A stretch of DNA of 64,000 nucleotides from Bacteroidales bacterium UBA1173 (GCA_002311655.1 DBYZ01000004.1:201172-265171); one strand, 5' to 3'. Shown: positions 9,046 through 18,881, numbered from the stretch's first letter. Notes: generated by a model not told the origin, from the sequence alone. Program-made: numbers and translations.

Positions 9046-10116
9046 TTATTTCCTCACGCCGTTTTCGAACTTCACAACAAATGCCCCATCATAGCCTTGT
9101 TTTATCACCTCTTTGAGGTAGGCGTCGGCTTCTTGTTTGGTGGCGAAACAGCCGGTGGTGTATTTGAACATGCCGTTGTGCTCGTAACAGTCGACATCGG
9201 AAAGATTGCTGTAAACAGCAGCTGGATTGTCGAGTTTTCGACTTCGCGTTGTGAACTGCACCTTGTAAACAATGCCTTTATTTTTGTCAACAACTGGTTT
9301 TTCTGGTTGTTGCACAATTTCTTGCTGAAACTCGACTGAGTTTTTCTCGTAGTTGGTTTTGTAGGCGCAAAAAGCCCGATAAACCGCCGAAGCCAGATAA
9401 TCCTGTCCATCGTTCGACATCATGAATTTTTCCTCGGTAGGGTTTGAGATGAAACCGAGCTCCACGAGGATTGAAGGCATGGCTGTTTTGTAAAGCACCA
9501 GGAAACCGGCCTGCTGCACTCCCCTATCGCTGCGTTTAGCTTTGTTAACCAATTCATTCTGAACGAGTTCAGCCAATTCAAGCGAACGCTGTTTGAACTC
9601 ACTCTGTATGAAGCTGAAGGCGATATATGCTTCGGTGCTGTTTGGGTCGAAGCCACCGTAGTTCTCCTCCACGTTGCTTTCATAGAGAATTGAAGCGTTT
9701 TCGCGTTTAGCGACGGCGAGGTTGGCGTTGTTTCTGTGGTCACCCATCACGAAAATCTCAGCCCCGCTGGTGCCTGGCGAGTTCGCCACCGAGTTGCAGT
9801 GAATCGAGATGAAGACATCGGCGTTGTTGCGATTTGCGATGTTGGCGCGTTCCATCAGCTCGACGAAAACATCGGATGTGCGGGTGTAGATAACCTTCAC
9901 GTCAGGATACTTTTTCTTGATGTATTCGCCAGTTTTTTTTGCCACCGACAGGGTGATATCCTTCTCTTTGGCGTTCTTTCCCACCGCTCCGGCATCTTTT
10001 CCGCCATGTCCGGCATCAATCACAACAGTCTGAATCTTAGTCGTTTGAGCCTTGCCATCAGGCGAAAAAACCAACAATCCCATTAATATAATAAAAAATA
10101 TAATTCTGTTGTTCAT
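9046..10116 (-). CDS. N-acetylmuramoyl-L-alanine amidase with SPOR domain
   Basis: 356 residues. Signal peptide 1-23. Amidase_3 domain at ~28-235: VVIDAGHGGKDAGA carries zinc ligand His37, KEKDITLS carries Glu51, SIHCNS carries His106 and SILVELGF carries the catalytic Glu219. A linker rich in Gln/Pro/Lys leads to a C-terminal SPOR domain (~282-356, VYKVQFTTRS ... FVVKFENG), which in this family binds denuded septal peptidoglycan. The enzyme cleaves the amide bond between MurNAc and the stem peptide in the periplasm, typically during cell separation. It is divergently transcribed from lptD across a 61-bp intergenic space. Confidence 0.93.
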   Translation of the reverse strand: MNNRIIFFIILMGLLVFSPDGKAQTTKIQTVVIDAGHGGKDAGAVGKNAKEKDITLSVAKKTGEYIKKKYPDVKVIYTRTSDVFVELMERANIANRNNADVFISIHCNSVANSPGTSGAEIFVMGDHRNNANLAVAKRENASILYESNVEENYGGFDPNSTEAYIAFSFIQSEFKQRSLELAELVQNELVNKAKRSDRGVQQAGFLVLYKTAMPSILVELGFISNPTEEKFMMSNDGQDYLASAVYRAFCAYKTNYEKNSVEFQQEIVQQPEKPVVDKNKGIVYKVQFTTRSRKLDNPAAVYSNLSDVDCYEHNGMFKYTTGCFATKQEADAYLKEVIKQGYDGAFVVKFENGVRK

Positions 10117-10125
10117 AAAAAACCT

Positions 10126-10133
10126 TATCTTTG
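10126..10133 (+). promoter_or_regulatory. TATCTTTG -7 element of the lptD operon
   Basis: TATCTTTG followed by CAG is a perfect TAnnTTTG element, 44 bp before the chosen TTG start of lptD. It lies between the divergent amidase and lptD genes. Confidence 0.7.
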
Positions 10134-10177
10134 CAGTTTGAATTAATTTGAATTTTTTACAAAATTAGATAAAAATC

Positions 10178-12724
10178 TTGTATATCAGGTCAACATATCG
10201 TTTTTTTGTTGTTTTTTTCTTCTGCATGATGCTTTTTGCGGTAAATGGCAGGGGTCAGGACAAAAAATCGCCTTTGGACGCTCAGATTGACCGCACGTGC
10301 AACGATTCCACAATTCAGGATTTCAAGCATAACAAGATTTATTATTACGGCGGCGCGGTCATCAAATACGATGACATCATGATTGAAGCCGATTATGTGG
10401 AGTTCGACTTCGAGAAGCACACCGTCTTCGCCAAGGGAATGCCCGATTCAACAGGAAAAATCGCGGGAAAGCCTGTCTTTACTCAAGCAGGGCAGAAATA
10501 CTATTCCGACGAGATGTCGTTTAACTTCGACACGAAAAAAGGTATCATCACGAAGGTTTTCACTGAGGACAACCAGAATTATCTGCATGGCGACCACATC
10601 AAGAAGATGGACGACGGAAAAATCAACATCAAGTCGGGTTCGTTCACCACTTGCAACAACCGCGAGCATCCTCATTATGAGTTTCATTTCGACAAAGCCA
10701 TCGTCATCCCAGAGGATAAGATTGTCGCCAAGTGGTTGTATTTCAAGCTCGAAGAGACCCCACTGCCTGTCGTCGTCCCGTTTGCCTTGATACCAAACAG
10801 CAAGAGTCAGCGCTCGGGCATCATCATCCCGTCGTTCGGCGAGTCGGCCAACCGCGGATTTTATTTCGAAAACGGAGGTTATTACTGGGCCATCAACAAC
10901 TACATGGATCTGCAGCTCATCGGCGACATCTACACACGAGGCAGCTGGGCTTTGAAGCCGACATTCAGATACGTGAACCGATACAAATACAGCGGTTCGT
11001 TGACGGCGAGTTATGCTATTAACAAAGTGGGCGTGGAAGGTTCCGCCGATTACACTGAAAGCACCGACTTCAAGATTCGATGGGTGCACAAGCAAGACGC
11101 AAAAGCGAGACCGAAGTCGTCATTCTCAGCGGACGTCTACATCGTGAGTAACAACTACAACAAATACAACGCCATCAGCACGACAGAGTATTTGAGCAAC
11201 ACCTTCCAGTCGAGTATCGCCTACCAGACGAGTTTCGCTAATAAGTTCTACCTCACCGTTAACGGCAGCCACAGCCAGAACACTCTGACACATCAGATGA
11301 CCATCACCTTGCCGGAGATTACGTTCTCGATGAACCGCATCTATCCTTTCAAAAACATTGGAAAAGCCGGTAAGAAACATTGGTTCAGCGAGTTAAACAT
11401 CAGCTACACCGCCAATGCCAAGAACTACATCAGCATGGCCGACAGTCTGTTTTTCAAAGACGGATGGCTCGACCACATGCAAAACGGAATGCAGCACCGA
11501 GTGCCTATCAACCTGCCTATCAAGCTGTTCAAATACTTCACCTGGACGACATCCCTCAACCTCACTGACAAGATGTATCTGCAGTATTACACGAGAGACT
11601 GGACTTTGGATGGCAACGGCCTGGGACATATGGTAGTTGACACCATCAACCACTTCCGCAACGTGTTCACCTACGACGTCTCGAGCAACGTGACGACCAA
11701 GCTTTACGGAATGTTAAGGTTCAAGAAAGGTCCAGTGAGAGCAATACGCCATGTGTTCACCCCAACGGTCGGATTCTCGTACAACCCCGACTACAGCAGC
11801 AGTTTCTGGGATTATTACTCATCATATGTTGACGGCAATGGCATAGAGCAGAAATACAGCTATTTCCAAGGCTCTATCTACGGCGCTCCGCCAGCGCAAC
11901 GTTCGGGAAGGATAACATACAGCTTAAGCAACAACCTTGAGATCAAGGTGCCTTCAAAGAAAGACACCGTCACCGGACTGAAGAAGGTGGTTCTTATCGA
12001 AAACCTCACATTATCAGGCAATTACGACATAGCAAAAGACTCATTAAACTGGTCGTATCTGAGCATCAGCGGACGCACGACGCTGTTTAAAAACTTTAGC
12101 ATACAGTATTCGAGCTTGTGGGACCCATATGTTTTGGATTCGACGGGAACGAAACAAATGAACAAATATGAATGGGATGTCAACGGCCGACTTTTCAGAA
12201 AGAAGAGCGTGACATGGAACTTCAGCGCGAGCTACACCATCAACGACAAGACATTCGGCAAGAAAAAGAATAAGAAAGACAACGAGAACAAGACGTTGGT
12301 GTCGTCGCCAAACGCCTCCGAAGAAGAACTCAATGACATCCGCAACAACCCCGACGGCTACATCGACTGGTCGACGAGCTGGTCGCTGTCGCTGAGTTAT
12401 AACCTGCGTCTAACCAACAACTTATCGTACATCAACTGGATTCTGAACGACAACAGGTCGACGGTGCAGACGATAGGGTTGCGTGGTGAGATAAACCTCT
12501 CGCCGAAATGGAAGGTATCGGCGCAGACGGGCTGGGATTTCGAGACAAAAAAGATTTCCTACACCTCATTCACCGTTTATCGAGACCTGCACTGCTGGGA
12601 GATGCGATTCAACGTGATTCCTTACGGAACGTACAAATCGTGGAATTTCCAAATCAACGTGAAGGCTTCGGCATTGCAGGATTTGAAGTTGACGAAAAAG
12701 AAAGATTATCGTGACAATTATTAA
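10178..12724 (+). CDS. lptD: LPS assembly outer-membrane protein LptD (OstA)
   Basis: 848 residues. The TTG at 10178 is chosen because a stop lies 12 bases upstream and the next ATG would cut into the export signal (FFVVFFFCMMLFAVNGRGQ). An N-terminal OstA/LptA-like jellyroll region (~30-210: IQDFKHNKIYYYGGAVIKYDD, IMIEADYVEF) is followed by a large beta-barrel with alternating aromatic strands, including RSGIIIPSFGES, which resembles the plug-barrel junction of LptD. LptD places lipopolysaccharide in the outer leaflet of the outer membrane. Length fits Bacteroidota LptD, which are longer than the 780-residue proteobacterial form. It heads a same-strand series of envelope genes running to 18855. 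An LptA-like partner lies at 27554-29122. Confidence 0.88.
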   Translation: MYIRSTYRFFVVFFFCMMLFAVNGRGQDKKSPLDAQIDRTCNDSTIQDFKHNKIYYYGGAVIKYDDIMIEADYVEFDFEKHTVFAKGMPDSTGKIAGKPVFTQAGQKYYSDEMSFNFDTKKGIITKVFTEDNQNYLHGDHIKKMDDGKINIKSGSFTTCNNREHPHYEFHFDKAIVIPEDKIVAKWLYFKLEETPLPVVVPFALIPNSKSQRSGIIIPSFGESANRGFYFENGGYYWAINNYMDLQLIGDIYTRGSWALKPTFRYVNRYKYSGSLTASYAINKVGVEGSADYTESTDFKIRWVHKQDAKARPKSSFSADVYIVSNNYNKYNAISTTEYLSNTFQSSIAYQTSFANKFYLTVNGSHSQNTLTHQMTITLPEITFSMNRIYPFKNIGKAGKKHWFSELNISYTANAKNYISMADSLFFKDGWLDHMQNGMQHRVPINLPIKLFKYFTWTTSLNLTDKMYLQYYTRDWTLDGNGLGHMVVDTINHFRNVFTYDVSSNVTTKLYGMLRFKKGPVRAIRHVFTPTVGFSYNPDYSSSFWDYYSSYVDGNGIEQKYSYFQGSIYGAPPAQRSGRITYSLSNNLEIKVPSKKDTVTGLKKVVLIENLTLSGNYDIAKDSLNWSYLSISGRTTLFKNFSIQYSSLWDPYVLDSTGTKQMNKYEWDVNGRLFRKKSVTWNFSASYTINDKTFGKKKNKKDNENKTLVSSPNASEEELNDIRNNPDGYIDWSTSWSLSLSYNLRLTNNLSYINWILNDNRSTVQTIGLRGEINLSPKWKVSAQTGWDFETKKISYTSFTVYRDLHCWEMRFNVIPYGTYKSWNFQINVKASALQDLKLTKKKDYRDNY

Positions 12725-12733
12725 AATTATTTT

Positions 12734-12741
12734 TAATTTTG
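12734..12741 (+). promoter_or_regulatory. TAATTTTG -7 element for the transglycosylase gene
   Basis: TAATTTTG followed by CA lies 18 bp before the ATG at 12760 and 9 bp after the lptD stop codon. It implies a promoter inside the cluster and shows that the TTG at 12739 is not the start. Confidence 0.65.
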
Positions 12742-12759
12742 CAAAAAATATCATTAACT

Positions 12760-13941
12760 ATGAAAAAAATCATCTTAACCCTATTGATTTTCAGCTGCGT
12801 AGGATGTTTCGCCCAAGTTGAGACGGATTATGAGAAATACGTCAGGGAGCAGAACGAGCAGATGCAAAAAATGCAAAAAAGCCAAGACGAGGCCATCGTC
12901 AAGATGCAGAAAGAATACGAAGCCTATGTAAAAGCCGAGAAAGAGGCATACGATCATTTTGTAAAGACCGGCGAGCTTCTTTGGGGCAAAGGCAACGTGA
13001 AAGAAAGTACCCAGAAAGACTGGGTTGAATACTCCGCTGACGGCAAGACCAGAAGCACCGTCGACTTTGAAAGTGGCGAGGCGACAATCGAGATCATCCA
13101 GGAAAAAGGCAAGGCTGTCGACAACAAGGAAATTGAGAAGAAACTCAAGTTTTTGTTGACAAACAAAGGTAAGACCAAAGACTACGACTCAGAAGTCGAG
13201 AAAGCAGTGCCGTTGCAGGAGAAACCAGTGCTTGAAAACCAGGTCAAGACCCCTTCAGGCGAGGTAGTGACAGAGGAGCACATCGACGAGGACGTGAAGG
13301 AGATTGCAGCAAAAGTGAAACCTGAGGTAAAGACCATCAAAGGCGAGGACAACGTTGAGCGTCAGGTTGTTACGATAAAACTCGAGCTTGCCCCGGACCA
13401 CATCCGCACACGCGCAGAGCAGTACAAGAATGAGATTCAGAAATACTGCCAGAAATGGGATGTCAACCCTGCATTAGCATATGCCATCATGCAGACCGAG
13501 TCGTCGTTCAACCCTAAGGCGAAGTCATACGTGCCAGCATACGGCCTGATGCAGATTGTGCCGAAGACAGCAGGCGCCGACTGCGCCCAGAGTCTCAAAA
13601 AGCCTTTCTCAGCTCCGACAGGCAACTACCTCTACGAGCCTGAAAACAACATAGAGATGGGCGTGCATTATCTGTATTTGTTGAAAAAGAGATATTTCAC
13701 CAATGTCAACGACAAAGACAGCCAGAACCTGTGCGTCATAGCTTCGTACAACACCGGAGCCGGCAATCTGGCACGCGCTTTGAGAGGCGACACCAAGATC
13801 GGCAAAGCCATCCCTCAAATCAACGAGATGACTTACGACCAGCTGTTCAAATATCTCGAGAAGAAACTCCTTCCGGAGACACAGAACTACATCAGAAGAG
13901 TAACAGAAAGAATGAATAATTTTAAAACTTGGTTAAAATGA
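12760..13941 (+). CDS. mltC: Membrane-bound lytic murein transglycosylase, MltC-type
   Basis: 393 residues from the ATG at 12760, which follows the promoter element at 12734. Export signal 1-19, with Cys16 as a possible but weak lipobox. An N-terminal helical, charged region (21-75) and DUF3393-like domain (~75-205, LLWGKGNVKEST) precede an SLT domain at ~215-390: AYAIMQTESSFNP with catalytic Glu247, YGLMQIVPKTAG, and IASYNTGAGNLARAL. The enzyme cleaves the MurNAc-GlcNAc bond with formation of 1,6-anhydroMurNAc. The stop codon overlaps the ridA start as ATGA, so translation is likely coupled. Confidence 0.88.
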   Translation: MKKIILTLLIFSCVGCFAQVETDYEKYVREQNEQMQKMQKSQDEAIVKMQKEYEAYVKAEKEAYDHFVKTGELLWGKGNVKESTQKDWVEYSADGKTRSTVDFESGEATIEIIQEKGKAVDNKEIEKKLKFLLTNKGKTKDYDSEVEKAVPLQEKPVLENQVKTPSGEVVTEEHIDEDVKEIAAKVKPEVKTIKGEDNVERQVVTIKLELAPDHIRTRAEQYKNEIQKYCQKWDVNPALAYAIMQTESSFNPKAKSYVPAYGLMQIVPKTAGADCAQSLKKPFSAPTGNYLYEPENNIEMGVHYLYLLKKRYFTNVNDKDSQNLCVIASYNTGAGNLARALRGDTKIGKAIPQINEMTYDQLFKYLEKKLLPETQNYIRRVTERMNNFKTWLK

Positions 13942-14315
13942 AAAAAGCAATCGCAACAAACAACGCTCCAGGCGCAATCGGACCTTACAGCCAGGCCATT
14001 GCAGCAAACGGATTTTTATTTATCTCAGGTCAGATGCCAGTAAATCCAGCCACAGGCAACGTGGTTGACGGAGGCATCACAGAGCAGACCGAAATGGTGA
14101 TGAAGAACCTCGAAGCCATCCTCAAAGAGGCAGGATGCACCTTCGACAACGTGGTGAAATCTACATGCTATCTCAGCGACATCGCCAACTTCGGAGCAAT
14201 GAACGCTGTCTACGGAAAATATTTCAAACAGGACCCACCAGCGAGAGCAGCTTTTGCAGTTAGAACACTTCCAAAAGAAGTTATGGTGGAAATCGAAATG
14301 ATCGCAGCATTATGA
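13938..14315 (+). CDS. ridA: RidA family reactive intermediate deaminase
   Basis: 125 residues from the ATG at 13938, which overlaps the previous stop. Features of the YjgF/YER057c/UK114 family: GAIGPYSQAI, LFISGQMPVNPATG, Arg103 in PPARAAFAV (contacts the substrate carboxylate) and Glu120 in VEIEMIAAL. RidA trimers hydrolyse 2-aminoacrylate and related enamine/imine products of PLP enzymes in the cytoplasm. It is embedded between envelope genes with ATGA overlaps on both sides, so co-expression is likely even though there is no pathway link. Confidence 0.95.
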   Translation: MKKAIATNNAPGAIGPYSQAIAANGFLFISGQMPVNPATGNVVDGGITEQTEMVMKNLEAILKEAGCTFDNVVKSTCYLSDIANFGAMNAVYGKYFKQDPPARAAFAVRTLPKEVMVEIEMIAAL

Positions 14316-14713
14316 AAAAATTAGCATTATTATTAGTTGCAGCATTCATCGTGACATTGTTCACGGTTTCATGCTCAAAGAAAAAAGACGATACTGCATC
14401 AACAACTACAAAGCCGTATTCAGAGCTTATCGTAGGACGTTGGAAAACCAACGCCGAGAACCCGTACTATGAAGTTTATTATGCCGATGGTACAGGAAAA
14501 TATTGGGATACAGCAGACGGCACAATGGAAGAAGAAGCTGACACTTTCGATTGGACAATTGACGAAAACAACAAACTTACTCAAATAGTACATTTCCAGT
14601 CGGGAGCTGCAGATCTTCCACAGTACTGCAACATCCTCATCTTAAATGAAACGACATTTAAGTACAATAACGACGGTTGGAGAGCCGAATACAATTTAAT
14701 AAGAGTGAATTAA
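14312..14713 (+). CDS. Lipocalin-like lipoprotein
   Basis: 133 residues. Lipoprotein signal with lipobox-type end FTVSCSKKKDD (Cys at 21). The mature part starts after a Thr/Ser-rich linker with LIVGRWKTNAENPYYEVYYADGTG, the 'I-G-x-W' opening and beta strands of small lipocalin-like domains common in Bacteroidota lipoproteins, and ends with WRAEYNLIRVN. It should be anchored in the envelope. The ATG overlaps the ridA stop as ATGA and the stop lies one base before asmA. The same domain type seems to occur in the lipoprotein at 40916-41716. Ligand unknown. Confidence 0.7.
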   Translation: MKKLALLLVAAFIVTLFTVSCSKKKDDTASTTTKPYSELIVGRWKTNAENPYYEVYYADGTGKYWDTADGTMEEEADTFDWTIDENNKLTQIVHFQSGAADLPQYCNILILNETTFKYNNDGWRAEYNLIRVN

Positions 14714-14714
14714 C

Positions 14715-17700
14715 ATGAAAAAAGCTTACAAGGTCACTTGGATTAGCCTCGCCTCGGTGTTGGGCGTGGTTATCATCACAGTTTTGATAGCACTTTATCT
14801 GGTGCTGAGTCCGAAACGTCTGACGTCATTAGTCAACAAATACGCGTCGGATTTCATCACTTGCGACTACAACATCGGCAAGGTCGACTTGACTGTGTAC
14901 AAGACCTTCCCCGACGTAGGACTGGAAATCAAGGACCTTGTGCTTATCAACCCCACCAAAGGCTGGACCACCGACACCCTCACCGCCATCGACGAATGCG
15001 TGGTATCGGTGAATCTCAAGAAGATACTGTTCGAAGACGAAATCATCGTGAACAGCTGCCAGCTCAACGGCGGATTCATCAACGCTTTCTTCGACACTGA
15101 AGGCAACAACAACTTCGACATCTTCCCTCCTAGCGAGCCGACGGAACCAGTTGCGGAAGAAGATGAGACCACCTATCTCATCGACCTCGACAAGTTGAAA
15201 ATCAACGATGTAAAGGTTATTTACACCGATTTGGCAGCCAACACCGTCGCCGAAATCAACGGGTTGGGACTTACCTTGAAAGGTATCATCAACGACGACG
15301 CCATCGCAGGTGATCTTAAGTTGAATATCAAAGAGTTGACAGCCAAGATTGAGGACACGACCACGATGAAAGCCGGCATCAGAAACATCAGTTTCGACGG
15401 CAAAATCGACATGAAAGGCGACGAAATCAAAGCTGACGCCATAATTGGAACGGGCGCTTTGGCATTCCTCATGACAGGCGACGAAAACATTGGTGCGAAC
15501 CTTAACAGTTTTATGGTCAACTACAACGGCGTTGTTAACAACTACGAGGTTGTCAAAGGCACCGCCGACATGAAAATCAACGGAGTGACGGTGGCGATGG
15601 ACAACGAGAAATACGTCGACAACGCCAACATCAGCTTCAACTCGCCACTGATGTTCAACATCAACACCATGGAAGGCTCTTTCGAGCAGTCGAAGCTGAG
15701 ATTCAACAACATCATCATTGATTTCATGGGACAACTGGCGATGGCAGACCCCGACATCACGATGAATCTGGACGTCAATACCAACACTCTGATAATCGGT
15801 GAGATGATAAATCTCATCCCGGAGAGCATGAGACAAGAGCTGCTCGACGGCATCACCGCCGACGGAAAGGTGCAGATAAAATCACATATCGAAGGCACTT
15901 ACAACGAGACTTCGATGCCTGTCATCTCGGCAAATGTGCTGCTTAACGACGGTGTTTGCAGAATGGACGACATCCTCCCCTATCCGCTCACAAACCTGAA
16001 CACCAACGCCAGCGCTTACCTCGACCTCAACGGGAAATCGGACATCATGCTTAACTCATTCAGAGTCAAGATGAACAACACTGTTTTGGCGGCAAGCGGA
16101 AGCGTCAAGGACGTGATGGACAAGATGCTCTGCAACCTCAGCATCAAGGCGGATGTCAACTTCAACGATGTGAAATCGTTCATGCCTGACGAGCTTATTG
16201 CCAAAGGCTCAGTCAATGCCGATATCAACATCAAAGGCAGCGCCGAACAGTTTAGTGAGCTCGACCTCATGAACACCAAATTAGACGGTAAGTTGAGATT
16301 CAACAACCTCGACCTCAAATACGCCGACACTATCAACGTTGTGTCGCCAGATCTGAAAATCAACTTCACCTTGCCAAATCCGGCTAAGAACTCATTGCGA
16401 GACGGCTTGGCGCACGTAAAACTTGAAGGCACCAGTCTCAACGCCGACATCACCAACATGATGACCGCGATGCTTGACGGTTTCCTCATCGACGCACAGG
16501 TTTCGAACATCCTCGACAGCACAGTGTTAATGTCTGTCATAACAGATTTCGGTTTCAACAAGATTGATTTCACCATGGATGACATGGTCATGAAGTCCGA
16601 TTATGCCGTTGGAAGCGCCTACATGCTGCCGTCAGCCAACGACGGAAACACTTCATACGCAGCGGTCTTCACCAGCGACAGCCTCGTTTTTGCCATGGCT
16701 GACGAGATGTATTTCGCCACCGAAGCCCTCACCCTTGACGTGAACGCCGAGTATGACGAATACGCCGAAGACATACTGCTTCAGTGGGATCCGAAGCTCG
16801 ATCTGGACTTGAGCAATGCCATCTTCGAGATGAAAGACATGAGTGAGCAGGTGATAATTCCTGAAGTGTCGTTGAAATATACCGAGGAAGGTCTGGATAT
16901 CGAAAACAGCCAGGTTGTACTTGGAGAGTCAGATTTTGAATTGAAAGGACAGATTACCAATCTTTATAACCACCTGAAAGACAACGAGTTGTTGAAGGGC
17001 GAGCTGACATTTAAATCAGACTACACCAACGTAAACCAGCTCATGAACATGTTCAGCGGTGTCGGAGCCGAGGAAGAAAATGCGTCGCAAACAGCAGCTA
17101 CAGCCGACACCACGACAGTCCAGGAAGACGACCCGTTTATGGTGCCATACGGCGTAGACATCATCCTTCATACCAAGATTAACAGCGCTTTAGCTGGCGA
17201 GATGGAGATTAATAACGTCGGCGGCGACCTCACAGTAAAAGACGGCATCCTCGTTTTGCAGGAGATGGGCTTCACCAGCGACGCAGCCAAGATGCAGCTT
17301 ACAGGTTTGTATAAGTCGAAGAGAAAGAATCACTTATATGCTGGCATCGACTTCCATCTGCTTGACATCGACATTGCAGAGATGATACGCATCATCCCTG
17401 ACCTCGACACCATCGTCCCTATGTTGAAGTCGTTCGCAGGCAAAGCAGAGTTCCATTTCGCAGCTGAAACCAACATGAAATCCGATTATTCTCTGAAATA
17501 TTCGACTTTGAAGGCGGCATGCAGCATTGAAGGACAAGACCTCGTGGTGCTCGACACCGAGACATTCGACAAAATCAAACGGCTGCTCTTCTTCAGCAAG
17601 AAGACCGACAACAAAATCGACAGCCTCGACGTGCAGTTTACCGTGTTCAAAAACGAAATCGACGTCTACCCGTTCGCCGTCTCGATGGACAAATACTCGG

Positions 17701-17951
17701 CTATGCTCTATGGCCGTCACAACCTCGACATGAGCTACGACTACAACATCGCGGTGCTAAGTCCACCGGTGCTCAGCAGGTTAGGTCTTGAAATTAAAGG
17801 TCCTGACTTCGACAACATGAAGTTCAAGGTCAGAAGAAGCCGTCACAGAAACATGTTCAAGCCTGAGAAGCGCGACTACAAGGAGGAGAAGATTGCCGAA
17901 ATCAAGAAGATTATCTCTAACTCTTTGAAAGAAAATGTCAAACCTCAGTAG
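14715..17951 (+). CDS. AsmA-like inner-membrane-anchored envelope protein
   Basis: 1078 residues. One N-terminal membrane helix (about 10-30, SLASVLGVVIITVLIALYLV) followed by a very long periplasmic region. The AsmA N-terminal motif is present (YNIGKVDLTVYKTFPDVGLEIKDL in two pieces). The body is a series of beta strands typical of AsmA/TamB/Vps13-like bridge proteins. An acidic, Thr-rich low-complexity spacer lies near 780-800 (EEENASQTAATADTTT). The AsmA C-terminal part (~830-1040) includes GMDLHL-like strands and ends in a basic tail (KVRRSRHRNMFKPEKRDYKEEK). Proteins of this superfamily are linked to phospholipid movement between membranes. Its coupling to lptD and mltC supports an envelope role. 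Confidence 0.82.
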   Translation: MKKAYKVTWISLASVLGVVIITVLIALYLVLSPKRLTSLVNKYASDFITCDYNIGKVDLTVYKTFPDVGLEIKDLVLINPTKGWTTDTLTAIDECVVSVNLKKILFEDEIIVNSCQLNGGFINAFFDTEGNNNFDIFPPSEPTEPVAEEDETTYLIDLDKLKINDVKVIYTDLAANTVAEINGLGLTLKGIINDDAIAGDLKLNIKELTAKIEDTTTMKAGIRNISFDGKIDMKGDEIKADAIIGTGALAFLMTGDENIGANLNSFMVNYNGVVNNYEVVKGTADMKINGVTVAMDNEKYVDNANISFNSPLMFNINTMEGSFEQSKLRFNNIIIDFMGQLAMADPDITMNLDVNTNTLIIGEMINLIPESMRQELLDGITADGKVQIKSHIEGTYNETSMPVISANVLLNDGVCRMDDILPYPLTNLNTNASAYLDLNGKSDIMLNSFRVKMNNTVLAASGSVKDVMDKMLCNLSIKADVNFNDVKSFMPDELIAKGSVNADINIKGSAEQFSELDLMNTKLDGKLRFNNLDLKYADTINVVSPDLKINFTLPNPAKNSLRDGLAHVKLEGTSLNADITNMMTAMLDGFLIDAQVSNILDSTVLMSVITDFGFNKIDFTMDDMVMKSDYAVGSAYMLPSANDGNTSYAAVFTSDSLVFAMADEMYFATEALTLDVNAEYDEYAEDILLQWDPKLDLDLSNAIFEMKDMSEQVIIPEVSLKYTEEGLDIENSQVVLGESDFELKGQITNLYNHLKDNELLKGELTFKSDYTNVNQLMNMFSGVGAEEENASQTAATADTTTVQEDDPFMVPYGVDIILHTKINSALAGEMEINNVGGDLTVKDGILVLQEMGFTSDAAKMQLTGLYKSKRKNHLYAGIDFHLLDIDIAEMIRIIPDLDTIVPMLKSFAGKAEFHFAAETNMKSDYSLKYSTLKAACSIEGQDLVVLDTETFDKIKRLLFFSKKTDNKIDSLDVQFTVFKNEIDVYPFAVSMDKYSAMLYGRHNLDMSYDYNIAVLSPPVLSRLGLEIKGPDFDNMKFKVRRSRHRNMFKPEKRDYKEEKIAEIKKIISNSLKENVKPQ

Positions 17952-18855
17952 TTCTGGCGTTTTACGACTTTTAATACGGCTGTTGCTCGGTGCATTTTTC
18001 ATCGGCACAGCCGTATTGAAATTATTGTCGATCGACAACTTCGAGATCTATATCTACAGCTTTGGCATTTTCAGCTACACCTGGACCACGTTTTTCTCCA
18101 GATTGTTGATTTTCATTGAATTACTAATCGGAATCGGTTTAATTTTAAAGATTTATTTCAAACAGATTTGGTGGCTCACGATGCTGATGATGGTCGGGTT
18201 CACGCTGTTTTTGGTGTATGCCGCCATCTTCAGGAACGACAGCAACTGCCATTGCTTCGGCAGTTTGATAGAACTCAACCCGATACAGTCTATCCTTAAA
18301 AATATCATCACGATAGCGCTGCTTTTCTTTATCAAAAATGAAGAAAGCTACGATTACAAACCGGTTTTGAAGAAATGGCTTGTCGCTTCAACTATAGTGG
18401 TTTCGCTGGTCATTTCTTTCGTTTTGCTCCCGATGGACGTGATTTACAACAAGATTTATTCCGAAAAGGAAAACGTAAACACCGTGGCGTTTTACGAAAG
18501 TATGAACGACTCGACGTTTGTTAACCTCCAGCACGGCCGATACCTTATTAATTATGCGCTCGCCGGATGCAAATACTGTCGCATCGGAGCCGAGAAGCTC
18601 ACTTTGATGGTCGACCGGCATGGCATTCCGCATGACAGGATAAAATTTATCATTGGCGGCAGCGATGAGGCAATTGGCAGATTCATAGAATTAACTGGCA
18701 CTTCCGATTACGAGCACTGGAAGATACCGGCCCCCAAATTTATGTCGATAACCTTTGGCAAGTTCCCGCTTTATGTCTTCATTGAGGACGGCAAGGTTGT
18801 GAAAGCCGGGGATTTCAGAGTTTTGGATGATGAGATTATTGATGAGTTTTTTTGA
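17935..18855 (+). CDS. MauE/DoxX-like membrane protein with C-terminal thioredoxin-like part
   Basis: 306 residues with about four membrane helices in the first ~140 residues and a fifth near 147-166. NCHCFGSL (Cys105, Cys107) is the loop motif of MauE/DoxX-type proteins involved in disulfide exchange. The periplasmic C-terminal part (~175-306) is thioredoxin-like, with a CKYC pair (Cys212, Cys215) after LINYALAG and cis-Pro-like WKIPAPKFM. A role in moving electrons or disulfides across the inner membrane is likely from the motifs. The gene overlaps asmA by 17 bp, giving translational coupling. It may supply reduced or oxidised thiols to secreted or lipoprotein partners such as the Trx-fold lipoprotein at 22491. 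Confidence 0.75.
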   Translation: MSNLSSSGVLRLLIRLLLGAFFIGTAVLKLLSIDNFEIYIYSFGIFSYTWTTFFSRLLIFIELLIGIGLILKIYFKQIWWLTMLMMVGFTLFLVYAAIFRNDSNCHCFGSLIELNPIQSILKNIITIALLFFIKNEESYDYKPVLKKWLVASTIVVSLVISFVLLPMDVIYNKIYSEKENVNTVAFYESMNDSTFVNLQHGRYLINYALAGCKYCRIGAEKLTLMVDRHGIPHDRIKFIIGGSDEAIGRFIELTGTSDYEHWKIPAPKFMSITFGKFPLYVFIEDGKVVKAGDFRVLDDEIIDEFF

Positions 18856-18873
18856 TTTTTGTATTTTTTGTTT

Positions 18874-18881
18874 TATCTTTG
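18874..18881 (+). promoter_or_regulatory. TATCTTTG promoter element only 4 bp from the start codon
   Basis: TATCTTTG is followed by CCCC and then the ATG at 18886. With transcription normally beginning about 4-7 bases after this element in Bacteroidota, the mRNA would be leaderless or nearly so. Confidence 0.55.

Noticed and set aside
14829..15836. 335-codon minus-strand frame inside the AsmA-like gene
   Set aside because: Val/His/Asp-rich antisense product without domain; the AsmA-like frame on the plus strand has a membrane anchor and family motifs.
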